Below, piece by piece: positions 16,442 to 25,523 of a stretch of DNA of 42,467 nucleotides. Position numbers and translations under genes: made by a program. The notes beneath the pieces are model-generated. The model was not told the DNA's origin. It did no database searches and saw nothing but the letters and a program-made list of their open reading frames with translations. Origin of the DNA: Verrucomicrobiota bacterium (GTDB taxonomy: Bacteria; Verrucomicrobiota; Verrucomicrobiia; Opitutales; Opitutaceae); the NCBI GenBank assembly GCA_030605125.1, contig JAUWBD010000015.1, positions 1-42,467 of the forward strand, read 5' to 3'. Position 1 is the first letter of the stretch. The number at the start of each line of letters is the position of its first letter.

Positions 16442-17420
16442 GCACTTTCTGACCCCGCGCGGCCGCGAGCAGCGCATACCACTCTTCGCGCGTGAGCCGC
16501 ACGGTGTCGGCGGGCGCGGCGTCGCGGACGCGTTCCGCGCGGGTCGTGCCGAGAATGGGCTGGATGCCCGCCGGGTGACGCAGGATCCACGCGAGCGCGA
16601 CGGCGTCGGGCGTGGTGTTTTTTTCGTTGGCGATCTTCGCGAGCAGATCGGCGCATGCCGTCAGCGGGCCAGTCTCGGCCCCGATCGCGCGCAGCAGCCG
16701 GCCGCCGCCCACGGGGCCCCAAGCCTGCACGAGGATGTCGTGGAGGCGGCAGTAATCGAGCAGGCCGGTGGAGAGATTGGCCTCCGTCGTGGAGCCGGAG
16801 CGGTTCGCGAGCACGCCCTCGACCACGAGCGCGGGCTGGGCGAGCGAGAATTCGAGCTGGTTGACCACGAGCGGCTGCCGGACGTGACGACGCAGCAGCT
16901 CGATTTGCGCCGGCGTGTGGTTGCTTACCCCGAAATAGCGGACCTTGCCCGCGGCGTGCAGCGCGTCGAAAGCCGCCGCCACCTCCTCGGGCTCCACGAG
17001 CGGGTCCGGACGGTGGAGCAACAGGATGTCGAGGCGGTCGGTTTGCAGGCGGCGCAGGATGGCTTCGGTCGAGTGCGCGATGTGCTCGCGCGAGAAATCG
17101 TAGCGCGCCGGCTCGCCGCTCTCGTAGGCGTCGTTCGCGAAGCGGATGCCGACCTTCGACTGGAGCACGATGCGTTCGCGCAGGCTCGGCGTGTCGGCGA
17201 GCAGACGGCCGAAGACGGACTCCGATTTGCCACAGCAGTAGATGTCGGCGTGATCGAAAAAGTTGATCCCGCACTCGAGCGCGGCCTCCACGGCGGCGCG
17301 GGCCGTGGCCTCGGTCTCGGCCGAAACCGGCGAGTGGTCCCAAGAGCCGCCGATCTTCATGCAGCCGTAGGCGAGGCGGGAGACGACGAGGTCGGTGCGG
17401 GGTATGCGGTAGGTGTTCAT
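16437..17420 (-). CDS. Aldo/keto reductase
   Basis: A 327-residue protein. The ATG at 17420 gives the canonical start (M-N-T-Y-R-I-P-R-T-D-L-x-V-S-R-L-A-Y-G-C-M). An NADP-dependent (alpha/beta)8 reductase is indicated by the catalytic set: Asp and Tyr in F-F-D-H-A-D-I-Y, Lys in L-Q-S-K-V-G-I, and His in L-L-L-H-R-P-D-P. Cofactor-loop motifs include G-V-S-N-H and the C-terminal I-Q-P-I-L-G-T-T segment. It resembles the YdhF-type oxidoreductases. Substrate unknown. It lies 63 bp downstream of the AI-2E family gene on the same strand and ends inside an inverted repeat. Confidence 0.9.
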   Translation of the reverse strand: MNTYRIPRTDLVVSRLAYGCMKIGGSWDHSPVSAETEATARAAVEAALECGINFFDHADIYCCGKSESVFGRLLADTPSLRERIVLQSKVGIRFANDAYESGEPARYDFSREHIAHSTEAILRRLQTDRLDILLLHRPDPLVEPEEVAAAFDALHAAGKVRYFGVSNHTPAQIELLRRHVRQPLVVNQLEFSLAQPALVVEGVLANRSGSTTEANLSTGLLDYCRLHDILVQAWGPVGGGRLLRAIGAETGPLTACADLLAKIANEKNTTPDAVALAWILRHPAGIQPILGTTRAERVRDAAPADTVRLTREEWYALLAAARGQKVP

Positions 17421-17483
17421 GGAGCGGGCGAAACGTGAGCGCACCTTGGCCTCGGGCCTGGAGCCGGCGCCACAGAAAACCGC

Positions 17484-18527
17484 TCACATAGCCTGTGTAG
17501 ATCGCCCTTCCACCCACGGCACGTAAACCTGCCAATACAGGTGGTGCAGCACGCCGAAGAGCGGCGGCGCGGCGAAGACGCCGAGGATGCCGAAGGCCGT
17601 GCCCATCATCAGCACGAACACCAGCAGATGCGCCTCCGGCAGGCGCACGCGCCCCTTCATCACCAGCGGCACCACGACGTTGCTCTCGATCTGTTGCACG
17701 GCGACGTAGGCCACCAGCACCCAGAGCGCCTTCGACGGATCGGTGCCGAGCGTCACTCCCACGGCCAGCACCCCGGTGATCAGCGCGCCCACGAAGGGCA
17801 CGATGTCGAGCAGGCCCGTGAGGATCGCGATCACCAGCCAGTATTCGATCCCGAGCAAGGCCAGCGCGAGGCCGGTCATCGCGCCGGTGATCACCATCAC
17901 CAGCAACTGCCCCGCGGCCCAGCGCCGCACCACCGCCGCGCAGCCGTCCGCGACCGTCGCGGCGCGCTCCCGCAGCGAGGGCGGAAACAAGGACAGGAGG
18001 CCGCGCCGGTAGCTCTCCGCATTGGCCGCCACGAAGAGCGCGATCATCGCGATCACGACCAGCCCCGCGAGGCCGGCCGCGCCGAGCTGCAGCGCGTCCC
18101 AAAGGAATTTTCCGGTGCGTTGCAGGGCGGGGCCGAATTCCAGCGAGCGCAGATCCACCCCGCCGCCCGGCAGGCGATCCACCAGGCCTTGGGCGGCCTC
18201 GAGCGATTTGTTCGCGATCTCCGGCGCGCGCTCGATCAAGCCTCGCGCTTGGTCGGCCACCGCGCCCCAGGCCAGGTAGCCGCCGAGGCCGAGCAGGCCC
18301 AGCGCCGTCGCGGCCACCGCGCCCGTCGCGATGCCGCGCTTCAGGTGCCAGCGCCGCTCCAGCCAGCCGATCGCCGGCGTGAGCAGCACGCCGCCAAAGA
18401 CGCCGACGAGGGCGGCGAGCAACAGGAAGCGGAAGCGAAACACCGCCGCGACGGCGGCGATCATCAACGCCGCGACGAGCAGCGTCCGGACCAGTTCACG
18501 CGTGGAGAGGCCGGATCGCGGACGCAT
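17484..18527 (-). CDS. AI-2E family transporter (UPF0118/PerM type)
   Basis: A 347-residue membrane protein with about seven or eight hydrophobic helices. An N-terminal pair (about residues 14-55) precedes an extramembrane region (about 95-150). The family signature region follows: L-D-I-V-P-F-V-G-A-L-I-T-G near residue 240, then V-Q-Q-I-E-S-N-V-V-V-P-L-V-M-K-G. These are characteristic of PF01594 proteins. Members include the AI-2 exporter TqsA, PerM and sodium/proton antiporters, so the substrate cannot be assigned from sequence. It probably forms a loose unit with the aldo/keto reductase. Confidence 0.9.
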   Translation of the reverse strand: MRPRSGLSTRELVRTLLVAALMIAAVAAVFRFRFLLLAALVGVFGGVLLTPAIGWLERRWHLKRGIATGAVAATALGLLGLGGYLAWGAVADQARGLIERAPEIANKSLEAAQGLVDRLPGGGVDLRSLEFGPALQRTGKFLWDALQLGAAGLAGLVVIAMIALFVAANAESYRRGLLSLFPPSLRERAATVADGCAAVVRRWAAGQLLVMVITGAMTGLALALLGIEYWLVIAILTGLLDIVPFVGALITGVLAVGVTLGTDPSKALWVLVAYVAVQQIESNVVVPLVMKGRVRLPEAHLLVFVLMMGTAFGILGVFAAPPLFGVLHHLYWQVYVPWVEGRSTQAM

Positions 18528-18615
18528 GCCGCTCGGGACCCGCCGCGTCCGGCCGCGGTTCCCCGGAGACGCTCCCGGAGCGTGGGGCGGGCCGCGGCCC
18601 GGGAACGCGTTGCCC

Positions 18616-19419
18616 TCACCACCAGCGGAGCTGCGCCGCGTGGTGCAGGGCCTTGTCGAGCTCGGGCAGGTAGGGGTGCCACATGCGCTCCCATTCGAGC
18701 GAAAGGGTGCCGTTGTAGCGATCTTCGCGCAGGCAGTGCCGCAGCTCCTTCATCGGGAACTCGCCGTCGCCGGGCAGGACGTAGGTGTAGGGGTGGGTGC
18801 CGTTGGGCGAGGGGGTGCTCACGCTGTCCTTTACATGCATGTGGACGACGTGGTTGCGCACCGTTTTCCAGGTGTGGGCGGGCGATTCGCCGCCCTTTTT
18901 CCAAGTGTGGTGCGCGTCCCAGAGCAGGGAGATCTGCGGCGCGTGCGAGATGAGTTCGTGCAGGGTGGGGGAGGTCACGAAGCCGTCGTGGGTTTCGACC
19001 ATGAGCTCCACCGCCCAGTTGTTTTTGATCCGCTCCTCCTTCCACCATTTGAGCGTCGCCACGGCTTCGGCGATCTCGCCGGCATCGCCATGCTTGCCAC
19101 CGTCGAAGACCCGCAGCCAGGGCACGTCGGCCTCGTCGGCCCAGCGCACGAAGTTCGCGAGTTGGGCGCGATCGATGTCGTCGTGACCCACGAGCTTGAA
19201 GGAGGTGCCTAGCGCGCAGACTTTTACGTGACGTTGTTTCAGGTGGGCGGCCAATCCGGCGGGGGAGCCGTAGTGCTCTTGGAACCACGCGGGCAGGTCG
19301 GTGGTGTTGTTCAGGGTTCGCAGCTCCAGCGAGTGGAGGCCATGTCGCGCCGCCAGACCGATCGCGCCGTCGAGATCCATTTCCGGGCAGCCCAAAGTCG
19401 AGAAGGTATGCAGCATCAT
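18616..19419 (-). CDS. Sugar phosphate isomerase/epimerase family TIM-barrel protein
   Basis: A 267-residue protein of the xylose isomerase-like TIM-barrel family (AP endonuclease 2 superfamily). Metal-site motifs are visible: [10 protein letters not shown] near residue 137 (Glu and His), L-L-W-D-A-H-H-T-W near 165, V-V-H-M-H-V-K-D near 190, and S-L-E-W-E near 244. Two start ATGs are adjacent (M-M-L-H). It is divergent from a second member of the same superfamily (19589), with a 169-bp shared promoter region. Family members isomerise, epimerise or cleave keto-sugars and sugar derivatives. The exact substrate cannot be read from sequence. Confidence 0.85.
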   Translation of the reverse strand: MMLHTFSTLGCPEMDLDGAIGLAARHGLHSLELRTLNNTTDLPAWFQEHYGSPAGLAAHLKQRHVKVCALGTSFKLVGHDDIDRAQLANFVRWADEADVPWLRVFDGGKHGDAGEIAEAVATLKWWKEERIKNNWAVELMVETHDGFVTSPTLHELISHAPQISLLWDAHHTWKKGGESPAHTWKTVRNHVVHMHVKDSVSTPSPNGTHPYTYVLPGDGEFPMKELRHCLREDRYNGTLSLEWERMWHPYLPELDKALHHAAQLRWW

Positions 19420-19588
19420 GGGGTGGAAGGGGTTGTTCCCGGGATGCTGGCGCCCGCGCTACGCGGCGGCAAGCCAAGCCGCCCCGGTGACCGCAAATTC
19501 CTGCCGCCTGCAAAAGCTCTTGCGCCGCGGCCTCTTGTCGCGAGCAAATCGCGGCTCTCGTTCTCCCCCTGCAAACCCCGTAAAACCC

Positions 19589-20635
<1,047 letters not shown>

Positions 20636-20648
20636 CCCAAGCCCGAAG

Positions 20649-20767
20649 GTCGAGGAGCCGAGCAGTCGAGGGGCCGAGGAGCCGGACGGGCGAATGCCCG
20701 AGCTGTGCCCCGCATGGCCCTTCGGAAGCCAAGCTTCTCGACTCCTCGGCCCTATCGACTCCTCGAC
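20649..20767. repeat. TCGAGGAG-type inverted repeat upstream of the Gfo/Idh/MocA gene
   Basis: The left arm (20649-20684) carries GTCGAGGAGCCGAG and GGGGCCGAGGAG. The right arm (20734-20767) is close to its reverse complement (CTCGACTCCTCGGCCC, TCGACTCCTCGAC). A small CGGGC/GCCCG hairpin (20687-20700) sits in the loop. The right arm ends one base before the start codon, so folding would hide the ribosome-binding region. Confidence 0.65.
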
Positions 20768-20768
20768 T

Positions 20769-21929
20769 ATGCAAAGAAAACTTCGCTACGGAATGATCGG
20801 CGGCGGCCGCGGCGCCTTCATCGGCGCCGTCCACCGCATCGCCGCCCAGATGGACGGCCAGGCCGAGCTCGTCGCCGGCGCCTTCTCCTCCGACCCCGAG
20901 CGCTCCCGCGCCTCCGGCGAGGACCTCTACCTCGATCCCTCCCGCGTCTATGGCTCCTACGCCGAGATGGCCGAGGCCGAGGCCAAAAAGCCCGCCGGCC
21001 AGCGCCTCGACTTCGTCGTCATCGTCACGCCCAACCACCAGCACTTCCCGCCCGCGAAGCTCTTCCTCGAAAAGGGCTTCAACGTCGTGTGCGACAAGCC
21101 CGTCACCTTCGACCTCAAGGAGGCCCTCGCCCTCCGCAAGATCGTCGCCAAAACAGGAAAAGTTTTCGCCCTCACCCACAACTACACCGGCAACGCCATG
21201 GTGAAGCAGGCGCGCGACTTCGTGCGCTCCGGCAAGCTCGGCACCATCCGCAAGGTCGTGGTCGAGTATCCGCAGGGCTGGCTCTCCACCGCCCTCGAGA
21301 AGAGCGAGCAAAAGCAGGCCGCCTGGCGCACCGACCCCAAGCGCTCCGGCGCCGCCGGCTGCATGGGCGACATCGGCACGCACGCCGAGAACCTCGCCCG
21401 CTACATCACAGGCCTGCACATCGAGGAACTCTGCGCCGATCTCACCACCTTCGTGAAAGGCCGCCAGCTCGACGACGACGGCAACGTCCTCCTCCGCTTC
21501 AAGGGCGGCGCCAAGGGCGTGCTCCACAGCTCGCAGATCAGCGTCGGCGTGGAAAACGGCCTCAACATCCGCGTCTATGGCGAAAAGGCCGGCCTCTCCT
21601 GGCAGCAGGAGCACCCCAACCAGCTCCTCGTCACCTATCCCGACCGCCCCACCGAGATCTACGGCCGCGGCAACGGCTACATCACCAGCGAGGCCGCCAA
21701 GGCCGCCACGCGCATCCCCGCCGGCCACCCCGAGGGCTACCTCGAGGCCTTCGGCAACCTCTACCGCGAGGCCTTCCGCGCCATTCGCGCCGAGGTATCC
21801 GGAAAGAAACTACCGAAGGATCTCGACTACCCGACCATCGAGGACGGCGTCGAGGGCATGGCCTTCATCGAGACGGTGGTGAAGAGCTCCAAGCTCGGCG
21901 CCAAGTGGGTGAAGTTTCCGAAGGTTTGA
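20769..21929 (+). CDS. Gfo/Idh/MocA family oxidoreductase
   Basis: A 386-residue NAD(P)-dependent dehydrogenase. The N-terminal Rossmann fold has [12 protein letters not shown] near residue 8. [10 protein letters not shown] follows near residue 82, and the family's Lys motif is V-C-D-K-P-V-T near residue 105. [10 protein letters not shown] near residue 200 holds the catalytic Asp/His pair. Family members oxidise or reduce hydroxyls of sugars, sugar acids and inositols. It is co-directional with the isomerase 133 bp upstream, separated by a strong inverted repeat. The two probably act in sequence on one carbohydrate. Confidence 0.92.
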   Translation: MQRKLRYGMIGGGRGAFIGAVHRIAAQMDGQAELVAGAFSSDPERSRASGEDLYLDPSRVYGSYAEMAEAEAKKPAGQRLDFVVIVTPNHQHFPPAKLFLEKGFNVVCDKPVTFDLKEALALRKIVAKTGKVFALTHNYTGNAMVKQARDFVRSGKLGTIRKVVVEYPQGWLSTALEKSEQKQAAWRTDPKRSGAAGCMGDIGTHAENLARYITGLHIEELCADLTTFVKGRQLDDDGNVLLRFKGGAKGVLHSSQISVGVENGLNIRVYGEKAGLSWQQEHPNQLLVTYPDRPTEIYGRGNGYITSEAAKAATRIPAGHPEGYLEAFGNLYREAFRAIRAEVSGKKLPKDLDYPTIEDGVEGMAFIETVVKSSKLGAKWVKFPKV

Positions 21930-21937
21930 GGCGTTCG

Positions 21938-22000
21938 AGGTGGCGCAGGCATTCCTGCCTGCGCTGCCGGCCCGCGCAGGCAGGAATGCCTGCGCCACCT
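21938..22000. repeat. REP-type palindrome pair upstream of the RAYT gene
   Basis: Perfect 27-bp inverted arms (21938-21964 and 21974-22000) flank a 9-nt spacer. Each arm is itself a hairpin: GCGCAGGCA, loop TTCC, TGCCTGCGC, preceded by GTGG. REP elements served by RAYT transposases typically consist of a short hairpin with a GTRG-type tetranucleotide at its foot, which fits. It ends 20 bp before the transposase start. Confidence 0.85.
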
Positions 22001-22020
22001 TCAAACCCCGGCCCCCTGCC

Positions 22021-22620
22021 ATGATCGATGACCTCCACGTCACGCGGCGCGATCTGCCTCACTGGACCCGCGCGCGCCCGGGCACGCTTTACTGGGTGAC
22101 CTTCCGCCTCGCAGACTCGATCCCGCAGGAGAAACTCCGCCCGCTCCTCGCCGCTCGCGAGGACTGGCTCGCTCGCCATCCGCAGCCTTGGGATTCCACG
22201 ACTCGGGACGAGTATCGCCGCCGCTTCCCACAACAGATCGAGACGTGGCTCGACGAGGGCTACGGTTCCCGCGCGCTGGCTCGCCTCGACATCCGAGGAG
22301 CAGTGGTCGAGTGCCTTCTGCGCTACGAATCCGTCCGCTTGCGGCTCCCGGCCGCGGTAATCATGCCGACGCATGTGCATGCGCTGATCGAGCCGCTGTC
22401 GGGCTATCGGCTCACCGACCTGCTGCGCGGCATCAAGGGCGCGAGCGCCCGCGCCGCAAACCGCCTCCTTGGGCGCAGCGGTGCATTTTGGCTGGAAGAA
22501 AGCTACGACCGCATCGTGCGCGACGAGGAGGAGCGTGGCGCCTTCGAGCGCTACATCGCCGACAACCCGCTGCGCGCCGGGCTGCGGACGGAGGAGTATT
22601 GGCTGCGGGTTGGTGTTTGA
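22021..22620 (+). CDS. REP-associated tyrosine transposase (RAYT, IS200/IS605-like Y1)
   Basis: A 199-residue single-domain Y1 nuclease. The HUH metal motif is I-M-P-T-H-V-H-A-L-I (His118, His120), and the likely catalytic tyrosine is Tyr162 in E-E-S-Y-D-R-I-V-R-D. The preceding stretch L-R-G-I-K-G-A-S-A-R-A-A-N and the ending Y-I-A-D-N-P-L-R-A-G-L are typical of the RAYT group. Length and motifs are intact, so it may be active. It is flanked on both sides by matching REP palindrome pairs, the expected arrangement. RAYTs bind and cut REP hairpins as single strands and are thought to spread them through the host genome. It separates the carbohydrate genes from the chemosensory operon. Confidence 0.9.
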   Translation: MIDDLHVTRRDLPHWTRARPGTLYWVTFRLADSIPQEKLRPLLAAREDWLARHPQPWDSTTRDEYRRRFPQQIETWLDEGYGSRALARLDIRGAVVECLLRYESVRLRLPAAVIMPTHVHALIEPLSGYRLTDLLRGIKGASARAANRLLGRSGAFWLEESYDRIVRDEEERGAFERYIADNPLRAGLRTEEYWLRVGV

Positions 22621-22700
22621 AGTGGCGTAGGCATTCCTTGCCTGCGCGCCTTGGAGAACAGGCAAAACCGGAAGCGCAGGCAGGAATGCCTGCGCCACTT
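22620..22700. repeat. REP-type palindrome pair downstream of the RAYT gene
   Basis: The left arm 22620-22647 (AAGTGGCGTAGGCATTCC, continuing TTGCCTGCGC) and right arm 22674-22700 (GCGCAGGCAGGAATGCC, continuing TGCGCCACTT) are inverted copies of the same REP as upstream. The left arm has one substitution and one extra T. A 26-bp spacer separates them. The left copy overlaps the RAYT stop codon. The right copy ends 11 bp before the kinase stop codon and may act as its 3' hairpin. Confidence 0.85.
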
Positions 22701-22711
22701 GCGCCACCGCG

Positions 22712-24526
22712 TTACGCCGACGCCAGCTCGAGCCAGAAACGGGCGCCCGGGCCGGCGCACGCTTCGACGCCGCAGGTGCCGCCCATGCGCTGCACGGCGC
22801 GGGCCACTATCGCCAGACCGATGCCCGTGCCCTCGATGTGCTTCACGTTGCCCGCGCGTTCGAAAATCCCAAAGATCCTTCGCTCCATCCCGGGAGGGAT
22901 GCCGATCCCGTTGTCCTCCACCCAGAGGCGCACCCACTTGCCGCGGCCGGTGCTCGCCGTCACGTCCAGCGGCTCGGGTTCGGGGGCTCTGGGCTCAAGC
23001 AGCGGCGTGAGGTTGGCCACGGAGCGCGAGCGGGGCGCCTCGCGCCGCTCCGCCCGGATCACGATGCGTGGGGGCGCGTCCGGCCGCACGAATTTGAGCG
23101 CGTTGCCGAAAAGGTTGGCGAGGCACTGCTCGAGCAAGGTGCGCTGCGCCGAGACCCAGCCGAGGTCGCCCTGCACCCGCAGGACGCCGCCCCGGAGGCC
23201 GGGCATCAGGGCGGCGAGGTTTGCCACGAGCTCCGCGACGTCCACCGGCTCGAGCGTGACGTCCTGCCGGGCCACGCGGCTGAAGGCCAGGAGGTCGCGG
23301 GTGAGCGCGTCGAGCCGCTCGCCGGCGTGGGCCAGGCGCTCCACGATGGCGACGGCGGCAGCCGGCATCTCCGAGCGATGATCGTCGAGCAGGATCTCGG
23401 TGTAGCCGGAGAGCCAGCGGATGGGCGCGCGCAGATCGTGCGCGACGGTGTGGGAAAAACTTTCCAGCTCCTCGATCGTCTCGCGCAGACGCGCGGTGCG
23501 TTCGGCGACCGTGGTCTCGAGCGTCTCGGCGTGCCGGGCCAGCGAGGCCCGCGCCTCGTGAAGGGCTTGTTCGCGCTGCGCGCGATCGATGGTGATGGCG
23601 ATGTATTGGGAGAGCTTGCGCAGGAAGGTGATCTCGTCGGCGGCGATCGAGTCGCGCGCGTAGGAGCCGAAGGAGAGGGTGCCGAGCAGGCGCTCGCCGA
23701 TCAGCAGCGGGAAGGCGGCGTAGCTGCGCACGCCGAGCTTACGGAGGAACTGGGCGCGGGGATCGGTGCTCGTGGCGGCGTCGGAGAGGATGAGCGGCTG
23801 CCGATCGCGGGCGCAGGAGGCGCAGGGCGTGGGCGAGTCGAGCCGCAGGGTGGCGAGGGATCGGCGCGCCTCGGAGGAGACCCCGTTGGCGGACTGGAGC
23901 TGCAACTCGTCGGTGCCGGGGACGAGGAGGTAGTTGAAAAACACGTCCAACTGGAGCGGGACGGCGATCTGCGGGAAGAGCCCGGCGACGGCGTCCATCG
24001 GCCGCTCCGCCTGGAGGAGCAGGGCGAGCGAGAGGGTGAGCAGGCGGTCGTGCTCCTGTTGCCGGCGCAGGATGCGGGCCTGGTGCTCGCGCTGGGTGAC
24101 GTCCTCGATGATCGTGATCGTGCCGACGATGCCCCCGTCGGCCAGCAGGGGGACGATGCGCGCCGTCTGCCGCATGTGGGCGACGCCGAGGTCGCGGGAG
24201 GGCGGCGGCAGCCGCAGCAGGTAGCCGTGGAGCGCGGTGGCGAGCACGGCGGTCTCGCCCTCGAGGGCGCGCCGGAAGGGGCCGTCGAGCCGGCGCTCGA
24301 CGATGTCGGGGAACAGCTCGAAGAGCTCCCGGCCCAGCGTGTCGGACGCGTGCATGCCGCTGCGGGAGACCAGCCACTCGTTCCACCCGATGACGCGGAG
24401 CTTCGTATCCGTGAGCAGGATACCGAGCGGAGCGGCCTGCATCCAGCCGGGCAGCGGGTCCCGGTCCCGCCAGGGCAGGGGGCCGAGGAAGGCCGCTTCG
24501 GACGGTGACTGTTCCCGCGCGGTCAT
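22712..24526 (-). CDS. PAS-GAF sensor histidine kinase
   Basis: A 604-residue soluble kinase with no membrane helix. A PAS domain spans about residues 28-150 (G-I-L-L-T-D-T-K-L-R-V-I-G-W-N). A GAF domain spans about 170-320, with a C-A-S-C pair near residue 233. After a coiled-coil linker comes the HisKA helix with phosphorylatable His363 in S-H-T-V-A-H-D-L-R-A-P-I-R. The ATPase domain has an N box (N-L-F-G-N-A-L-K-F-V, about 472), G1 (D-N-G-I-G-I-P, about 537) and G2 (G-T-G-I-G-L). It resembles phytochrome-like/bacteriophytochrome kinases in architecture but lacks a chromophore domain. It is the last gene of the chemosensory operon, and its ATG overlaps the preceding stop (ATGA). It may phosphorylate the CheY-like protein or cheB in response to a cytoplasmic signal; that is inference. 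Confidence 0.9.
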   Translation of the reverse strand: MTAREQSPSEAAFLGPLPWRDRDPLPGWMQAAPLGILLTDTKLRVIGWNEWLVSRSGMHASDTLGRELFELFPDIVERRLDGPFRRALEGETAVLATALHGYLLRLPPPSRDLGVAHMRQTARIVPLLADGGIVGTITIIEDVTQREHQARILRRQQEHDRLLTLSLALLLQAERPMDAVAGLFPQIAVPLQLDVFFNYLLVPGTDELQLQSANGVSSEARRSLATLRLDSPTPCASCARDRQPLILSDAATSTDPRAQFLRKLGVRSYAAFPLLIGERLLGTLSFGSYARDSIAADEITFLRKLSQYIAITIDRAQREQALHEARASLARHAETLETTVAERTARLRETIEELESFSHTVAHDLRAPIRWLSGYTEILLDDHRSEMPAAAVAIVERLAHAGERLDALTRDLLAFSRVARQDVTLEPVDVAELVANLAALMPGLRGGVLRVQGDLGWVSAQRTLLEQCLANLFGNALKFVRPDAPPRIVIRAERREAPRSRSVANLTPLLEPRAPEPEPLDVTASTGRGKWVRLWVEDNGIGIPPGMERRIFGIFERAGNVKHIEGTGIGLAIVARAVQRMGGTCGVEACAGPGARFWLELASA

Positions 24527-25146
24527 GTGAGCTGGCGTTTTTCCCAGCGGCCCAGTTCCTGGAGCAGGCGGTCGAGGGAGACGATGCCGAGGATGATGAC
24601 GAGGCAGCCGTTGACCTTGCTGGCGCGGAGCTGGAAGCGCGTCTGGATGACGAGCGCGTGCTCGATCTTCTCGCTGGACTCGGCCTCGATCGAGTCGAGC
24701 ACGTCGGCGAGGGGCTCCACGTGGAGGCGGGGCACGGCGAAGGCCACGTTGACCCGGAGCAGGTTGCCGAGGATGCCGAGGCAGGCGTTGAGGAGGATGT
24801 TGCCCACCTCGGTGATCACCTCGCGCGCGCCGGCGTTGAACTGGTCGGGGGCGGAGTTCTCGTCGAGGAGGAGCTGGCTGAGGTGGAGCGCCGAGAATTC
24901 GTCGAGCAAGAGGAGGGCGCTGCCGGCGATGGGGCCGGAGAAGTCCTGCGTGACGCTGGCGACTTCGCCGGTGGCGGGCATGTCGGGCAGGCGCCCGGGG
25001 AGCTCGTCCACGGTGTGCATGGCGACCCGGGGCACCTCCAGCTCGATGCGATGGCCGGTGAGTTCGGAAAGGGCGCCGGCGGCCCGGCCGTAGCCGATGT
25101 TGATCAGCTCGGTGAGGGCGTCGCGTTGGTTGTCGGTCAATTGCAT
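24523..25146 (-). CDS. cheC: CheC-type CheY-P phosphatase
   Basis: A 207-residue protein of the CheC/CheX/FliY class. Two phosphatase active sites are visible, each with the E-x-x-N plus proline 22 residues later pattern: D-A-L-T-E-L-I-N with P39, and I-T-E-V-G-N with a proline at the same spacing. CheC proteins carry two such sites and remove phosphate from CheY-P. Some also bind the deamidase CheD, which is absent here. It overlaps the CheY-like gene by 10 bp and the kinase gene by 4 bp, so translation is coupled. It probably resets the signal of the CheY-like protein directly upstream. Confidence 0.88.
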   Translation of the reverse strand: MQLTDNQRDALTELINIGYGRAAGALSELTGHRIELEVPRVAMHTVDELPGRLPDMPATGEVASVTQDFSGPIAGSALLLLDEFSALHLSQLLLDENSAPDQFNAGAREVITEVGNILLNACLGILGNLLRVNVAFAVPRLHVEPLADVLDSIEAESSEKIEHALVIQTRFQLRASKVNGCLVIILGIVSLDRLLQELGRWEKRQLT

Positions 25147-25523
25147 GGCTGGGCCCCCGGGAGGACCGCGCTTACGGTCTCGATCAGTTTGGCGCGATTG
25201 ATCGGCTTGTTGAGAAAGGCGGCGGCGCCGGCGGCGCGCACCTGCTCTTCGGTGGAGGTCTGGATGTCGGCGGTGACGACGATCACGCGCACTTCCGGGT
25301 CGAGCTCCCGCAGCTTGGCCAGCACGTCGAGCCCATACATGCCGCTCATGACCATATCGAGGAGCACGAGGTCGGGCTTCTTGAGGAAGTAGCGCTCGAG
25401 CGCCTGGGCGCCGTCGCTGGCCTCTTCGACCGCGAAGCCCTGTTCCTGGAGAATCTGGCGGGCGGCGCGCCGGGCGAGCGAGGAGTCGTCAACGACGAGT
25501 ATCGTTTTGGGTGGATGGTTCAT
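25137..25523 (-). CDS. cheY: CheY-like single-domain response regulator
   Basis: A 128-residue receiver domain with nothing attached. The acidic pocket is Asp12-Asp13, the phosphorylation site is Asp56 (V-L-L-D-M-V-M-S-G), the switch Thr is in V-V-T-A-D, and the conserved lysine is in F-L-N-K-P-I. It is expected to accept phosphate from CheA, and perhaps from the PAS-GAF kinase of the same operon. Its output is either the flagellar motor or another partner. Its start overlaps the cheB stop (ATGA). No motor genes are nearby, so the output target is not shown by context. Confidence 0.9.
   Translation of the reverse strand: MNHPPKTILVVDDSSLARRAARQILQEQGFAVEEASDGAQALERYFLKKPDLVLLDMVMSGMYGLDVLAKLRELDPEVRVIVVTADIQTSTEEQVRAAGAAAFLNKPINRAKLIETVSAVLPGAQPCN

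Noticed and set aside
17484-18527. Quorum-sensing AI-2 export function for the AI-2E family gene
   Set aside because: The family name is historical; many members do other transport, and no lux/lsr genes are nearby.
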